Shown: one piece after another, positions 50,560 through 62,589 of the stretch | How positions within the stretch are numbered: position 1 is the stretch's first letter | Layout of the letters: each line of letters starts with the position of its first letter | Source: Campylorhamphus procurvoides | Lineage: Eukaryota; Chordata; Aves; Passeriformes; Dendrocolaptidae | DNA: 64,000 bases | NCBI GenBank assembly: GCA_013396655.1 | Contig: WBMV01007376.1 | Span: 2,007,759-2,071,758 of the forward strand | Direction of reading: 5' to 3' | Program-made: the position numbers and the translations under genes | The notes under the pieces: model-generated | Databases searched by the model: none | What the model was told of the DNA's origin: nothing | The model's input: only the letters and a program-made list of their open reading frames with translations

Positions 50560-51210
50560 CTGAAAAACAAAACAAAACATAGCGAAATAATTTTAAAACA
50601 AGTTTCGTGACCATATCCACATAAAGTCTAGTAGAGATCTGAAGGCTCCCATAAACAGAATCAGCTGTTTTCCCTTTAATCTTAGGCTGAAAGGGTCTGT
50701 GACACAGTAGTTGTGCCAAAAAAGAAAAAAAAAACCCAAACCAAAAACTTTAAAATACTCAACAAAAAGACCTGTAACTTCTCTGGTCAAAAATAAAGCT
50801 ATCTATTTTGTGTTCAGTCTTAAGGATACATTCATTTTCCTACAGCACAGGGATTAGAAGCTCAGAAGCTCTGTAACAGAAAGCAGAATTCCTCAACATG
50901 CAGTAGCTGTTCATCCTTGAAAGCAACAGACCAATATCTCTACTTTCCTTGCCAGTACTGGCATTTATAAATGTTTTCCCCTTGCTGTTCTCTCACTTTG
51001 AAGCAGCTAAAGCAAGCTGTATTTTCTTGCTGGGTTTTGGCCTCCCCCCACAGAAGGCACACAGCTGTCAGGGAAGCATGATGTTTTATGTTTGAATTCC
51101 ATTGCAGGGCCAGACACTTCTCCCTTAAAAGTCAGAGAAAGTTTATCCTTTAAGTTAACGAGGAGCAGAAAAAGGTCTTGAGTAGCAAGTTGCTTCAGTA
51201 TTGTATGTAT

Positions 51211-51752
51211 TTATAGAATAATAGAAAACTTTGTATTGGAAGAGACCTTAAAGATCATCCAGTTCCAAGTCTCCTGCCATGGGCAGGGACACCTCCCCCT
51301 AGACCAGGTTGCTCAAAGCCCCATTCAGCTCAGCCTTGAACACCTTCCAGGGGTGGGGCATCTGCATCTTGTTTGGGCAACCTGTGCCAATGCCTTACCA
51401 GCGTCATGGTAGAGAATTTATTCCTAATATTTGTTCTAAACCTACCCTCTTATAGTTTGAGCCTTGTTCTGTCCCTCCATGTCCCTGCAAAAAGTCCCTC
51501 TCCAGCTTCCTTGTAGGCCCCTTTAGATCCTGGAAAGTGCTCCAAGATCTTGCTTGGAGTCTTTTCTCCGGGCTGAACAGCCACAACTCTGCCAACCTTC
51601 CCTCTCAGGAGGGATGCTCCAGCCCTTTTGTCATCTTCATGGCCTCCTTTGGACTTGTTCCACAGGTTCATGTCCTTCTTACGCTGGGGGCCCAGAACTG
51701 GATGCAGCACTCCAGGTGGGATCTCACAAAGGAGGAAGTAGGGGGGATTTCA
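51211..51752 (-). mobile_element. CR1 LINE fragment, minus orientation
   Basis: About 540 bases closely following the avian CR1 3' region read in antisense: GAAGAGACCTTAAAGATCAT at the element's 3' end, then GGGCAGGGACACCTCC, CTAGACCAGGTTGCTC, TTGAACACCTTCCAGGG, CTCTCCAGCTTCC and CAGAACTGGATGCAGCACTC. The element is 5'-truncated at the right. The 63-86-codon open frames inside are remnants of CR1 sequence, not host genes. Confidence 0.93.
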
Positions 51753-52849
51753 ATGGAGTGAAAAGATAGGCAGAAAACAATGTTTACCACCTAAGTGGCT
51801 GAAATTCAGGTATCTCATCAGCACCTCAGATGTGATCCTACTTACTCTTCTGACAGCAGATAGAAGAGGCCACTGAAATAACCATGGCAGCACAGCATAG
51901 GTGATGGGAAGACTTCTTTATGTGTGCCTATATGTAAGAGTTGCTCCACATAGTACAACCCTCAAGAACTGGCAGCAGCACCACCGCATGGCTGCTGCTT
52001 TTACTCTTGCCTTATTTTCACCTCTTGTACCCTGGGTACTGATGAGTCCCAGTATTTCCTCCTGCTGCCCTAGGTAGGTTAAAAAAAAGAGAGCAGTGGC
52101 TATTTAACCTGGTCTAACTAGAACAGACTCCAAACATTGAACCATGCCTCTTGCAACAAATATCCATAACCTGAAGCATACAGGAAACTCACCAGATCTT
52201 GTACATTGTATTGGAAATATATATGTAAGCCCATAACAATGTGTTAGAAAGTTTATCCTGAGAAAAATAAAGTACCAGAAGGGCTATCATATCTCAGATG
52301 TTAACACCTTAACCATTTGCATCTTTTTGCATGACGCAATAAAGGGACAAGATAGAAGTCAAGACTATGTGCTTGTCTAATCACATTTTATATGTTAAAT
52401 TAGATCAGCTTTTATGTATACAGGCATATAATAAAAAGGCTTGGAAAGCAGTAAAGCCATATATTCCAGCTCACACCTTTAACTCCAAAGTTTTTTACTA
52501 ATGGGAGACGAGCTTCTCTGGACTACACACAACCTGCTTCTGATATGGTGACATTTTACAGCCTAGAGACAAGCTGTGAGAAGAGAGCTCTAAATGGAAA
52601 TACTGGTGCACATCTGACCTTCAAAAACAATCAACTTTGACAACGCCAGAGCTCATCCCACTGCAGTGAAAGTTGAACAAGCCATGTTACAGAAATAAGA
52701 GCTAGGAACCTTGGCAGCCCTGTGCATTTCAGAAAAAAAACAAACCCAACACCAAAAACATTAAGGATCTTTGACCTACGATTTTGTGACATGAGTTTCA
52801 ACTTGCCGCAAAGAAAGTCTGAAACAGGTCCAGCATTCCCGTCAGGTTT

Positions 52850-53210
52850 ATTTCCTCCCGTCCCAGAGCAGGGTAGCACTGAGCGGGCCCACCTGAGGGA
52901 AGGTGTGCTCCAGCCGCACAGCGGGGCTCGGGGGACACACCGCGGGGCTTGGGGGGGGACACACCCCGTCGGGGCTCGGGGGGGGACACCGCGGGCACAG
53001 TCCCGGCCGGGGAACCGGGGCCGGGGGAAGGCGGGCGGCTGTACAGGACCCCTACAGCAAGGAGAGGCCGGGGCGGAGGGGCCAGTGCCGGGCTGCGCCC
53101 CTGCGGAGCGCGGTGCGGGACCGTGCGGCTGCGGACGGGCTGGGCGATGGGCAGCGACACCGCTCCGAGCCGCTCCTGTTTGAAGGGGCCGCCAGGGAAC
53201 ACTGAAACGC
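52850..53210. other. Isolated GC-rich, CpG-island-like block
   Basis: A sharp GC/CpG peak in an AT-rich interval more than 9 kb from SP5. It includes a minisatellite (52921-52990). Open frames of 100-153 codons on both strands are Gly/Pro/Arg/Ala-rich and look compositional. A donor-like CAG/GTGGGC occurs on the minus strand near 52890. This could be the promoter of an unannotated transcript. Confidence 0.5.
52921..52990. repeat. GC-rich minisatellite, about 3 copies
   Basis: Three imperfect copies of a 20-27-base unit of the form cGGGGCTcGGGGGGACACacc, differing in the length of the G run. Confidence 0.8.
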
Positions 53211-56200
53211 TCATAAAGCTACCACCGCTGCACAAACAGCTGCCAAAGGATGTTCAGACCCACAAAGTGTAAATCCAGTCATAAAGGGAGGAGACAAATC
53301 TGTGATGGAGCTGCCTATCTGCCACTGTTAAACACAACAAACAAAACGCGATTCCGGCTCAGGAAGTTTCCAAAGCACTGCTCCCCAGAAGCTGAGGGGT
53401 CACGCCAAGGGGAGTATCTGTTTTATATATGCCTTGGTTTTAATCCATTTTCCTTAAGCATCTGTTACTGGGAAACAGGCTCCTAGGTTAAACAGACAAC
53501 AATAGTTGTGCATCTCCATTATACTTACCATTTCCCCTGAGAAAACCATTTCAAGCATCTCCACTCCTGTTTGCCAAAGGATGCCACGTGTAGCAGGGGC
53601 TCTGGCTGCATTCTGGAACTCTCTAATGGTTATGCACTTGGCTCCAGGGGCACATGCAGTTCTGCAGCTTCCTTATGGCCCTACACACACACAAACACCC
53701 CAAAGGCACTGAAATGATTTTAAACAGCTGTAGCTGGGATACTGTTAGGTTTTCCCTAAGAGCATTACAGTGGAGTGGGTAAAGTACTCTGACCACAGAC
53801 GCATGAATCAGAGCCCTCCAGAGAAGTTAGAAAAAGCTGCAACTTGGTGGAAAGGTGTTAATAGAAGCCTAATTATTGAGGCCTGAGAGCTGCAGATGGG
53901 AAGATGAGATCCTGACCACACTGTTCTGCTGTCACAAAAACTTAGGGGCATCAGCTGTGTTATCTGATATGCCACCTATTCCTGGGCAGTTCTTCAGGGC
54001 CAACCCAATCATTTCGCAAATGTTTTCAGCTGAAATGTTGCTTATCACAATCTAGTTAAAAGGGAATTCCAACTGACTTATTTTAAATCAAAATAAGCTT
54101 GGTAAGAGTCAAAATGGGAAAAAAGTGTGACTTTACACACACACACATTAGAATGTATTTGTAGGATTCATATTGTAAAGATCCTTGGTATTAATCATCA
54201 TCAATATAGCTTTAAATGCTTCTCACAGTAACAGGCATTAGCAATGTTACTGAGTTAGGATTAATAGAAGATTGGCTTTCTGGTCAGCAATTAAATGGTG
54301 CAGCTTTCTCAAAACAAATACTCATTTGTCTAAGCCAAGCTGCTGAAGACATTTTCTTTTTAAAAATCCTTATTTTAAGACTGGATTGTAACAGGCGCAT
54401 AAGAATATGGAAATTCTATACAGGGAAAAGAAGAACAGAAAGTCAGGTCGGTCACTTAGTTTGTCTCTGACTGAAGTTAGACTTCATGGTTTAACCAATG
54501 AGAAGAACATCTCCTGCAGACACAAACTCAGATGAGACTATTTTATGCTTTTGATTTACCTTTTTGAATAAAGGATGATAGAGAAAAGTGGTATCACTAT
54601 AAAAAGTGCTGTGGAATCAGCAGCAAGTCAAAGAGGCTTGGTTGCTTTGATTAAGGTTTTTCATGTGGCATTGAGATGGTAGGAACTTGGTCATTTCTAC
54701 AGCAAGATTTCATGAGAGAACTGTGCTTACTGCTTCTGAGATCAAGAGCAATATGTTCAAGACATATTAAGGATGGTATATTACACAGTCTATTAGTTTT
54801 AAAGAGGTGAGGCACACCTGTAATTGAAAGTAATCTTGGTTGGATCATTTATTCTAGATTCTATTTCATAAAATGTGCTTTGTTGTATGCTGTGCTTTTC
54901 TTTTATACCTTTTAAGTAAGAAGGAATGTTTTTAAACTGAAATAACAAATAATTAACATATAGTTGGCGTATGCTCCACAGGTAGAGGCTGTGCTGTGAT
55001 CTAACAGTCTGGCCTCAGGAGCAGGATAAGGATGGCAGTACCCAAGACTGTCAACTCCCAGAAGGATTTGTGCACTGCAGCAGTTCCCTTGAAGGGTAAA
55101 GCTCCTGTCAGAGTACCCAGTCAGCTCAGGGAAAACACACCCATGTCCCTGGTAGGGCACACAAATACTGTGGCTGTTTCTGGACCTCCAGTGCTCCATG
55201 CTGTCTTGCAGATCCTGTACAAGAACCATGGGGAATCTAAGCCTACATCATCATTGCAATTGTTTTTACCATAATCTAAATTTTAAATCTTTGATAGTGT
55301 GTGTATCTTAATTAGGAGCTGGTTCTCAAGTGTATTGAAAAGTAACCAAACAAACCAAATAATTGTATAAGTCTAATACATCATTCTGAGTATTCAAAAC
55401 ATCTAATTGCTTAGCTTATTAAAAACAGGCTTAAACTTACCCTCCTCCTTCCCCTTTCTTGAACATGCTCACTAAGTGTCAGATGTTCTAACATCTAGAC
55501 CAGAATCTAGATCTCAACATTATAGCTGATATCTGACACCTATTTTAAATTAAGTCTAGGATGAATGAATCCATATAATGAAAAAGACAGAGGAGATTCT
55601 AATGTGCTTAGGCACTTTATAAGGAATTATTTTAACGTAATATACTATTCTGCTTTACTGGCTGTTTAATATTTAATATTTTTTAGCAGATTAAAACTGT
55701 AGTTCTACTGAGAAAAATAATTGACTGGTAAAACTAGAAGGTAATTTCCACATTTGAGTCTCAATGAATTCAGTACTTCGCAGTCACTGTATTTGGCTTA
55801 GGAAACTTTCTTCTTCATGTGGGGAGACAGCAAGCCCCATGAAAGCAATGCACAAATCCTCATGAGTTGTGTAGGGAAATTGGCAAATGTGAAGCAGCTA
55901 AAGCTTCTAAAAATTCTTGGGTCTTGCACTTCCCCTCTTCATCTGGAAGGTAGAGAAGGGAACTAGGACTTTTTACTAGTGTTGATAGTTGGGAGTGCAA
56001 GCAAAGGTGGTGCATGAAAAGGCAAGGTTATCTAGCTGCTCTCTTCTGCCTCACCCTCCTGCTTGACAGAAGCATAATGATCTTCAGATCCATGAACATC
56101 TTTTTTCCTCCCTTGTCAGAAAAACGTTTAACAAGCCCTTCCTCTGATGAGAAAAAAACACTTCCCTGTAGACTGTCAGGATATGCTGAGCATGTTGAGT

Positions 56201-57715
56201 GTTGTTCTTTGTATATTCACGATCCCACTGGGGTAGCAGAGTTACACTTCCAGCTTCACATGCAGTTTTAAAGAGTGTTACAGAGAACCTACTTCCCCTA
56301 ACAGGATTGCTCATGATTCTGCTCTCTGTAATTTAACTATCCAGGCTCTGAACACAGCTTTGATCACAGTACTTTGCAAGCAGCTTCTCAGCATCATTAT
56401 ACAATTTATTTAAGCATTTTATTAAGAAGCTCAGACATAGCCTTAGGCCTCATGTAGGCACATAAGAAGATTTGTTAATATTTTGGAAAATATAAAAGTA
56501 TAATCTTTGCCTGCTTAAAACTCTTAAAGTTTTTTCAGAGCAAATTAACAGTAAGAAGTCAGTGGAGCCACACTGCTGAGGGATCAGTTAATGCTGCAAA
56601 GAATGGGCTTCCTATATTGGGCCACGAAGGTGCACAAGAAATGTTTTATGATATGTAACGTAAGCAGATGTCAAGTGTTTGGCTGTTCTCACAGGGTTCA
56701 ACAAAAGCAAAGCACTGCCATGATTCCTGCTCAGAAGGAAAGCCAATTAGATGTGAGGAGAAGAAATGAAGCTGTTTCCACACTCCTTTGGTATTAACAT
56801 ACAATAGCTGAGACCACCTGACATTCTCAGGCTCTGTTATTTTTCCTGTCTAATCTTTAATGAGTGAATAGTGTGCATTTTCCTTTCTCTTCTTCACATG
56901 TGGATCCTAGACTTGTGGAGAGCTGTCTGAAATAGGGGAGAATGTGACTGACATCTCCTTTCCATACAGGTGAGTGATCTGTGTGTGGAGATCACAGGCA
57001 TGCCATATGATCCTGAAAAGCATGTGAGATATGACTCCAGGTGAAGATATGGGCTTTGGCTAATAAAATTTCTTTTAACCTGCTTTATAATTAGAGCCTG
57101 TTTTGAAAGTGTGCTCTGTGATGTCTGGTTCATGTTAAAAAGGAAAATGAAAAATGTTTCCGAGTTAATACTGGGATGTTGTTTAAATAGCTCAGTACTG
57201 TTATAGGAACAAGGACTTGTGGATAATAGGAACATATTGTTTTTGCAGACAACCCTACCTTTCAAAAATACAAAAAATATAGGTACTGGCTATTGGAGCC
57301 AGTGACATTGTTATTTGCAAACAGAAACCTTCAAGTTGTGAAAAATATCAGTTTACAGCATTTGAATATTATTTTTCATTTTGAATATAAGTATCTCCTA
57401 AAAAAAGAGTTTATCTTTCATTTTCCCCCTGGTGTTACATCACTCCTTCATACTAAATGCCGTAGTGATGTAATACTCCGTTCAGGACACCTCAGTCATT
57501 TTCATGGTAAAAGTCCATGATTCAGTGACAACAGAAAATGACAAATGTAAAAAAAAGATCGCATTTTGTGACAGGGCGGGGTTGACAGGAAGGGCAAAGC
57601 AGGATGTTGCCTAAAGTGAGTTACTTGCTCAGTACTGGCATCAACGGCCAAAAAAGCCCAGGAGTGATATCCTAGACAGGGGAGATGAAGATGAGCTATC
57701 TTAGTACAAGGCTCT
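53210..57715. other. Intergenic DNA, no supported gene
   Basis: Mixed composition. The segment 54960-55260 is more GC-rich than its surroundings and open on both strands for 80-105 codons but matches no family I know. Splice-like segments at 53528-53600 and 55440-55490 (minus strand) were considered and not accepted. Confidence 0.4.
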
Positions 57716-57718
57716 TGT

Positions 57719-57828
57719 AAAAGTGCCTTGATAACTGTGCAACTGTGTGCACAATTTTCACAAATTTAACCTATTTATGAACTTCCGAGTGGTTTGCTAA
57801 AAATCATTGAATATCACAGAACAGTAAA
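57719..57828 (+). repeat. Dispersed direct repeat, copy 1
   Basis: Begins AAAAGTGCCTTGATAACTGT and ends near ATCACAGAACAGTAAA. It aligns collinearly with 58909-59014 in the same orientation, with scattered substitutions and small indels. It is probably an old copy of an unidentified interspersed repeat or a local duplication. Confidence 0.75.
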
Positions 57829-58515
57829 TTGTACCTACCACTAATGTAGAAATCTGAACCTATACAGACACTCTGTACAAGGACTCTGCACTTAATTGTC
57901 CAGCAAACAGTGACTTAGTTCACACCTCAGTACAAACTTGCCCCTCCTTCAGGACGTCCTGGCCACTCACTTCAGTACATGGCAGCACAGGATGCACCTC
58001 ACAGTCACCCGTGGAGACCTATTATGTACCTACATGCCCTTGAGGGGACATCCATAACCCTTCTTAGAGCACACAAGTTTGTACACAGCCTCAGCTGGGC
58101 TCCCGTTAACATGGCTAAGCAGCGATGTAACCAGAGCTGGGTCAGGGACATGATGGGATTTTGTGTGTACTTAAGTAAATGTATAACACAAAAGAGATTA
58201 AGAGACGATGAGTAGATAAATAGTGTTGATGGCCTCCAGGTTAAAGGCCAAATCTCACTATCCCTAATCTCTTACTGATTTGTCACAGTCACAAGGTCAA
58301 AATACATGTTTTCTTTGGTTTTCATTATCCATAATGAAACATCTGTGTGACTTCAAATCAGTTGAGAGCAAATATCATCAGGGAACGAAACCCCTACACT
58401 TATTTAAAAGACCCTTTGAGTTACATGCACTTCTGCTGATTTTCTCTGGTCAAGACTATTCCTTCAATCAGCCTAGGGCCTTGGATCCTTCTTTGTGCTG
58501 CACATCAACACTTAC

Positions 58516-58603
58516 CTGACAGGAGCGAGTCGTGCTGGTTGCTGAACACTTCCAGGTCCTCAGTGGCTTGGACAATATTTAAATGCAAAGTTATTGAAGG
58601 TAC
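58516..58603 (-). other. Candidate 88-base coding exon
   Basis: Flanked on the minus strand by acceptor ATTGCCTTGCAG and an excellent donor CAG/GTAAGTG. Only one frame is open, starting phase 0: it reads VPSITLHLNIVQATEDLEVF and then SNQHDSLLS. The composition looks protein-like. In mammals ERICH2 lies between SP5 and GAD1 on this strand, so this might belong to it, but I cannot confirm similarity, and the segment is not glutamate-rich. Confidence 0.35.
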
Positions 58604-58908
58604 CTGCAAGGCAATCCCTTTGGGGAAAAATTCAGTATTCTTGAAGATTTAGGGATTCTGTTTGGTAAGTATTTTTAAAAAGTGCGGCAGAAAAATCTAA
58701 AATGTCTTTGAGTTGACTCTATCACGTGCCAGAGCAGCAGACCCCACATCTTTCCCACTGGATTCACAAGAATCTCATAAAAAGTGTGAAATAACTGGAA
58801 AAACTGTAACAGAGAAAAAAAATTCTACAGCAAATCATAAGATCTGACAATAAGGTGGGAATTATACTTTTGTTTCTTATCACTCAGTATGAGGATATTA
58901 AAATATTT

Positions 58909-59014
58909 AAAAGTGCCTCAATAACTGTGCAACTACTTGCAGAGATACAAATTTTCCCTATTTATGAACTTTTGAATGGTCTGCTAAAGTCATTGAGTAT
59001 CACTGAACAGCAAA
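58909..59014 (+). repeat. Dispersed direct repeat, copy 2
   Basis: Begins AAAAGTGCCTCAATAACTGT and is collinear with copy 1 (57719-57828) through CTATTTATGAACTT and a shared ending around ATCACTGAACAGCAAA. The copies are about 1.2 kb apart and flank the candidate exon at 58516-58603. Confidence 0.75.
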
Positions 59015-61990
59015 AACTATCTTTCATCTAAGAGTTTCAAGACAGGAGCATTTTATATTCCCTATTTCTTCATTATTCAAGACTAATATTATATATGAGA
59101 ATTTATAAACTGAAATAGTCAAGTTGTAGTTACTTTAAAAGGCAATCTCTCAAAATCTGCAAATCATTGAAGATTAAATATTTTTTTCAAAAATCACGTC
59201 TACCATTTAGTATGTAAGGAAAAATTACATAATGATAGTTTTAGAAAGGGCATCTCTCAATATAGTTTAAAATATCTTACTTTTTCTATAATAGTGCTTG
59301 AGGAAGTATGAAACATAACTTTATAAATATGTTGGATTATTGCAATGAAAATCTGCAGAGTCAGGACCAAAAGATGAATTCTGCAACCTTCTCTCAGGTG
59401 AAAGTCTTATTCTGTTTGGCCCGTAACTAAAAATAATTTGATTAACATCACATTAAAAAAACTAAAACTATCTAAAGAACAATGTTGGTTGGGTTGTTGT
59501 GGTTTCTTTGTTTGGTTGAGTTTTTGTGTTGTTTTTTTTTTGGTTTGGTTTGGTTTTTGGTTTTTTTTAATGTTTTCTCTTCTTAAAAGTCTGTCCAAGT
59601 GTGAAAATCACTCTTCAACTCAGAAAACAGACCAAATCTCAAGTTTTTTAACCATAACCCAATTTTTGGTTGAGATTAATTAATATGAATTAACTGCAAG
59701 ATGAATTAGTTTATATGATATGTCTATTATACCAATGACATTTAAGTTTTAAAATTAGGAAATGAATTGACCTGGAGCAGCATATGTACTCAAAATCTAT
59801 AATTAAGAAAAATATTAATCATTTAATTTTATAAAATGAACAGCTGTTCTAGTTGATTGGAAACAGCTAAAAGTATAAAATGTATTTTGTGAATGCAAAA
59901 TTAAAAGTTAATTTTATTATAGAGTGCAATTTGCTAACTAGAAATAAATTCTTGAGATGTAAGCAATATATTTTTGTAGTGCTCTACCCATACATCAGAA
60001 AGGTCACATGTATATTCAAATGCCATACTACTAAAAAAGTTTAATGATTTCAATTGAAAAGCTATCATACGATTTAGCTATTTACAGATGAATATGAAAC
60101 AGCTATAATGGATATACCCTCTTTTTCCAATCAACTATTTAAAAGCTTTATGGAGAAATATTTTTTTTAAAATTTAAACTCTTACTTTTACTTACCTTGT
60201 GTCCCAAGTCTCTAATTTTCTTCCTTTTTTATTTTGTGTGTGTGTGTGACAGATTAAGATTTTCATTAGCATTTGATAACTGCATTTTCTCTTAAATGCA
60301 TCTCTCTTGTGACAGGTTTTTAACTAATTTTGCCTGTAGGTATTTTTAATCTGTGCACTTTCATGGTTTACTGTAGTCATTCCACAGATATACAAGGTGC
60401 ATAGGCTACAACGTGCCACTGCTTCGTTTGTTTGAATCAGATACCACCACACCCTCGACATGGTACTGGCACCGCCTGGGCGACGGTCTTTTGCTTAAAA
60501 TAGAAATTACTTTCAGGCTCACACTTAAGTGACTGGTAAAATTCACCGTATTTCAGGACAAGTTAGACCAGGCTAGACCAGGCAACACAGATGCTGGGAA
60601 AATTCAGTCTGTCTTCCAACTGGAGAAAAATCTTTCCATAATGGTCCAGCTTAGAAATCATCACGTCTACAATTATTGGGCTATTTTCTGACAGTTGCAT
60701 CTGCCCTAAGGGGAGCGGTTCTCTAGTTCTTAGTCAGGCTGAACTTGCCACAGAGACCATCTAATACATTGCTTCAGCTCACACTAACACTTCGTCTTGA
60801 TCTTGGCACTTACTTGGCAGTGAAAGGCCATTACCGTGTGGCAATTATTCTGTCCTGGAAGAGATCTTTCGTACTCTGGGATACTGTTGTTTCTCCTGTA
60901 CTGCTCCCAGCAAAGGCACTTTCCACTATTGTCCATTTCAAGTAGATCTGATCCAAACACAGAACTGAAAGATGATCTGTTGAAACAAACTCTCTTTTAA
61001 AGAAGTCCTAAATTCTCCTAACTCTACAGTCTTATGTAACTTCATATCAAAGAAAGGAAGCATGTTGCCACTATATGCCATGAAGCATTTTAAAAAGCAG
61101 AAACATTGTTATTCCTGATTAAATATTTAAATCCTACATAAACGGGATGTGCTTTTGTCTCAAAGACTTTTTTGACTAAGCACTTCTGGATCAGTTCCAT
61201 CAGTTATTTCCTGCCTTGCTGTTGCTCAATCTGGAACACTAAAGGTATCTTCTGCTTAATATTCCTCAACAACATGCTTCTAGAGCCTAAGTCTTTGGCA
61301 AAGGAATGCTAACTAATGAAGCTAAACATATTTCTTACAAGGGTTTCTATAAAGAACAGGTTATAGAACATTCTTCAGAAGCACAGAAGATAACTGCTTG
61401 GTTATTAATTTAGTAAGTTCACTCAAAGAATATGGTGTGGGAAATTAATTTAGAATGATAAACATTAAAACATTGTTAAGGAGCTGTACCATGGTAACTG
61501 TCCATTAACTTCTCATTATTTCAGATACGAAGGTTCTTTTGGTATTGTCTCATCTCATTATTCCCTGAGAGGATAGATTCTTGGCAGTATTTGACATATA
61601 TACAAACATCAGTTTTACACATCCTGTCATTACAAACATTTATCCATATGTGTTTTTTTCTTGATTCAGAAATCCATGGCAAAGTATACCTCTATCAATA
61701 TGGTTGTGCCACCAGAGGATCTCACCTGAAGCTGAATGGTTCCAGATTAGTCCTGGTAAAGTTTCAAAGGCACTTTTTATTTCACTGTCTCATTAGGTAA
61801 TCAGAAAATAAAACTAAATATAAGGAGCAAATAAGATGTTCTCTACATTAAAATGCAAAATTTAGCAAATTACTGATCAGGTTGCTCATCTGTTTGGCTA
61901 TGCAGATTTCAGTTAAAAAAATAAATAGAGAACTCATAGCAGTAAAAAGGGTCATTATTTTAAGAGAAATATGCCTAAACTCATACTTAC
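59015..61990. other. AT-rich intergenic DNA, no supported gene
   Basis: Only short open frames. It contains a G/T-rich low-complexity tract with TTTGG units at about 59490-59572, and a GT dinucleotide run at about 60235-60249 next to a donor-like GTAAGT on the minus strand (60190-60196) for which I see no convincing acceptor. Confidence 0.5.
59490..59572. repeat. G/T-rich low-complexity tract
   Basis: Runs of T interspersed with GG and GGTTT units. A similar tract is at 39318-39402. No function visible. Confidence 0.75.
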
Positions 61991-62017
61991 GTGATGCCCA
62001 GTGAGAGTTAAGGAGCC
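61991..62017 (-). other. Candidate 27-base microexon
   Basis: Acceptor CATCTTTTAG and donor CAC/GTAAGTATG on the minus strand; it reads GSLTLTGHH in phase 0, compatible with the candidate exon at 58516-58603. Too short to support by itself. Confidence 0.15.
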
Positions 62018-62589
62018 CTAAAAGATGACACCATCTAGTAGATACTTTTGAACACAGTTTTGTGCCAAGTATCTTTCCCTCTGCAGGACAGTGATTGCCA
62101 TTTCATCCTACTGGCAGGGTAACAAGTATCTCACCCTCATATTCTGCAGTTTTGCAGAAAGTTAACATCTGGGAATTATTTTTGGCTCTGCTGTGCCTCA
62201 GATGACTTCAAGCCAGGAATTGCTGCTTGTGGCTGGTCCTGTGGCCTGGACCTCTCCTAGAAGAGGCATCATTGACACTGACTGCTGCCCACCTCTGCTC
62301 AAATACCTATCCCGGTCTGTGGAACTTGGCCCGTACATTCACTCCCAGTATTAGCACCATGCATTTCTCTTTTCTCTCTCAGCTTTATGTGTAGGAAACA
62401 AAACAATGACAATAATTAAACTCCCCTCCCCTTCCCCACAACCAGACACACCGCTCCGAAGCAGCCGCGGGGATTTCTAAGGTGTTGAGGACTCAGCTCT
62501 GGGGTCACCGTGCGCCGGGCTCGGCTCGGAGCGGGACACGGCAGCGCGGGGAGGATCAAACCAGACCGACGCAGCGGGACCGGCCCTGC

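Larger units (their letters stand above)
46170..51210. other. AT-rich intergenic DNA between two CR1 fragments
   Basis: No supported gene. A 62-codon minus-strand open frame at 49073-49261 has non-repetitive composition but no recognisable similarity. Two exon-like minus-strand segments (47402-47433, 50512-50559) are listed separately. Confidence 0.45.

Noticed and set aside
51404..51769. Open frames of 63-86 codons
   Set aside because: They lie within the CR1 fragment and are remnants of that element, too broken to be a functional reading frame.
53528..53660. Minus-strand exon-like segment ending in GTAAGTAT donor, reading ILWQTGVEMLEMVFSGEM
   Set aside because: The donor is good but no acceptor gives a phase consistent with other candidate exons, and no family is recognisable.
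55440..55493. Minus-strand segment from ATG to AGG/GTAAGT, reading MLEHLTLSEHVQERGRRR
   Set aside because: Good donor, but the ATG context is poor, the acceptor is weak and it does not join any neighbour in frame without extra assumptions.
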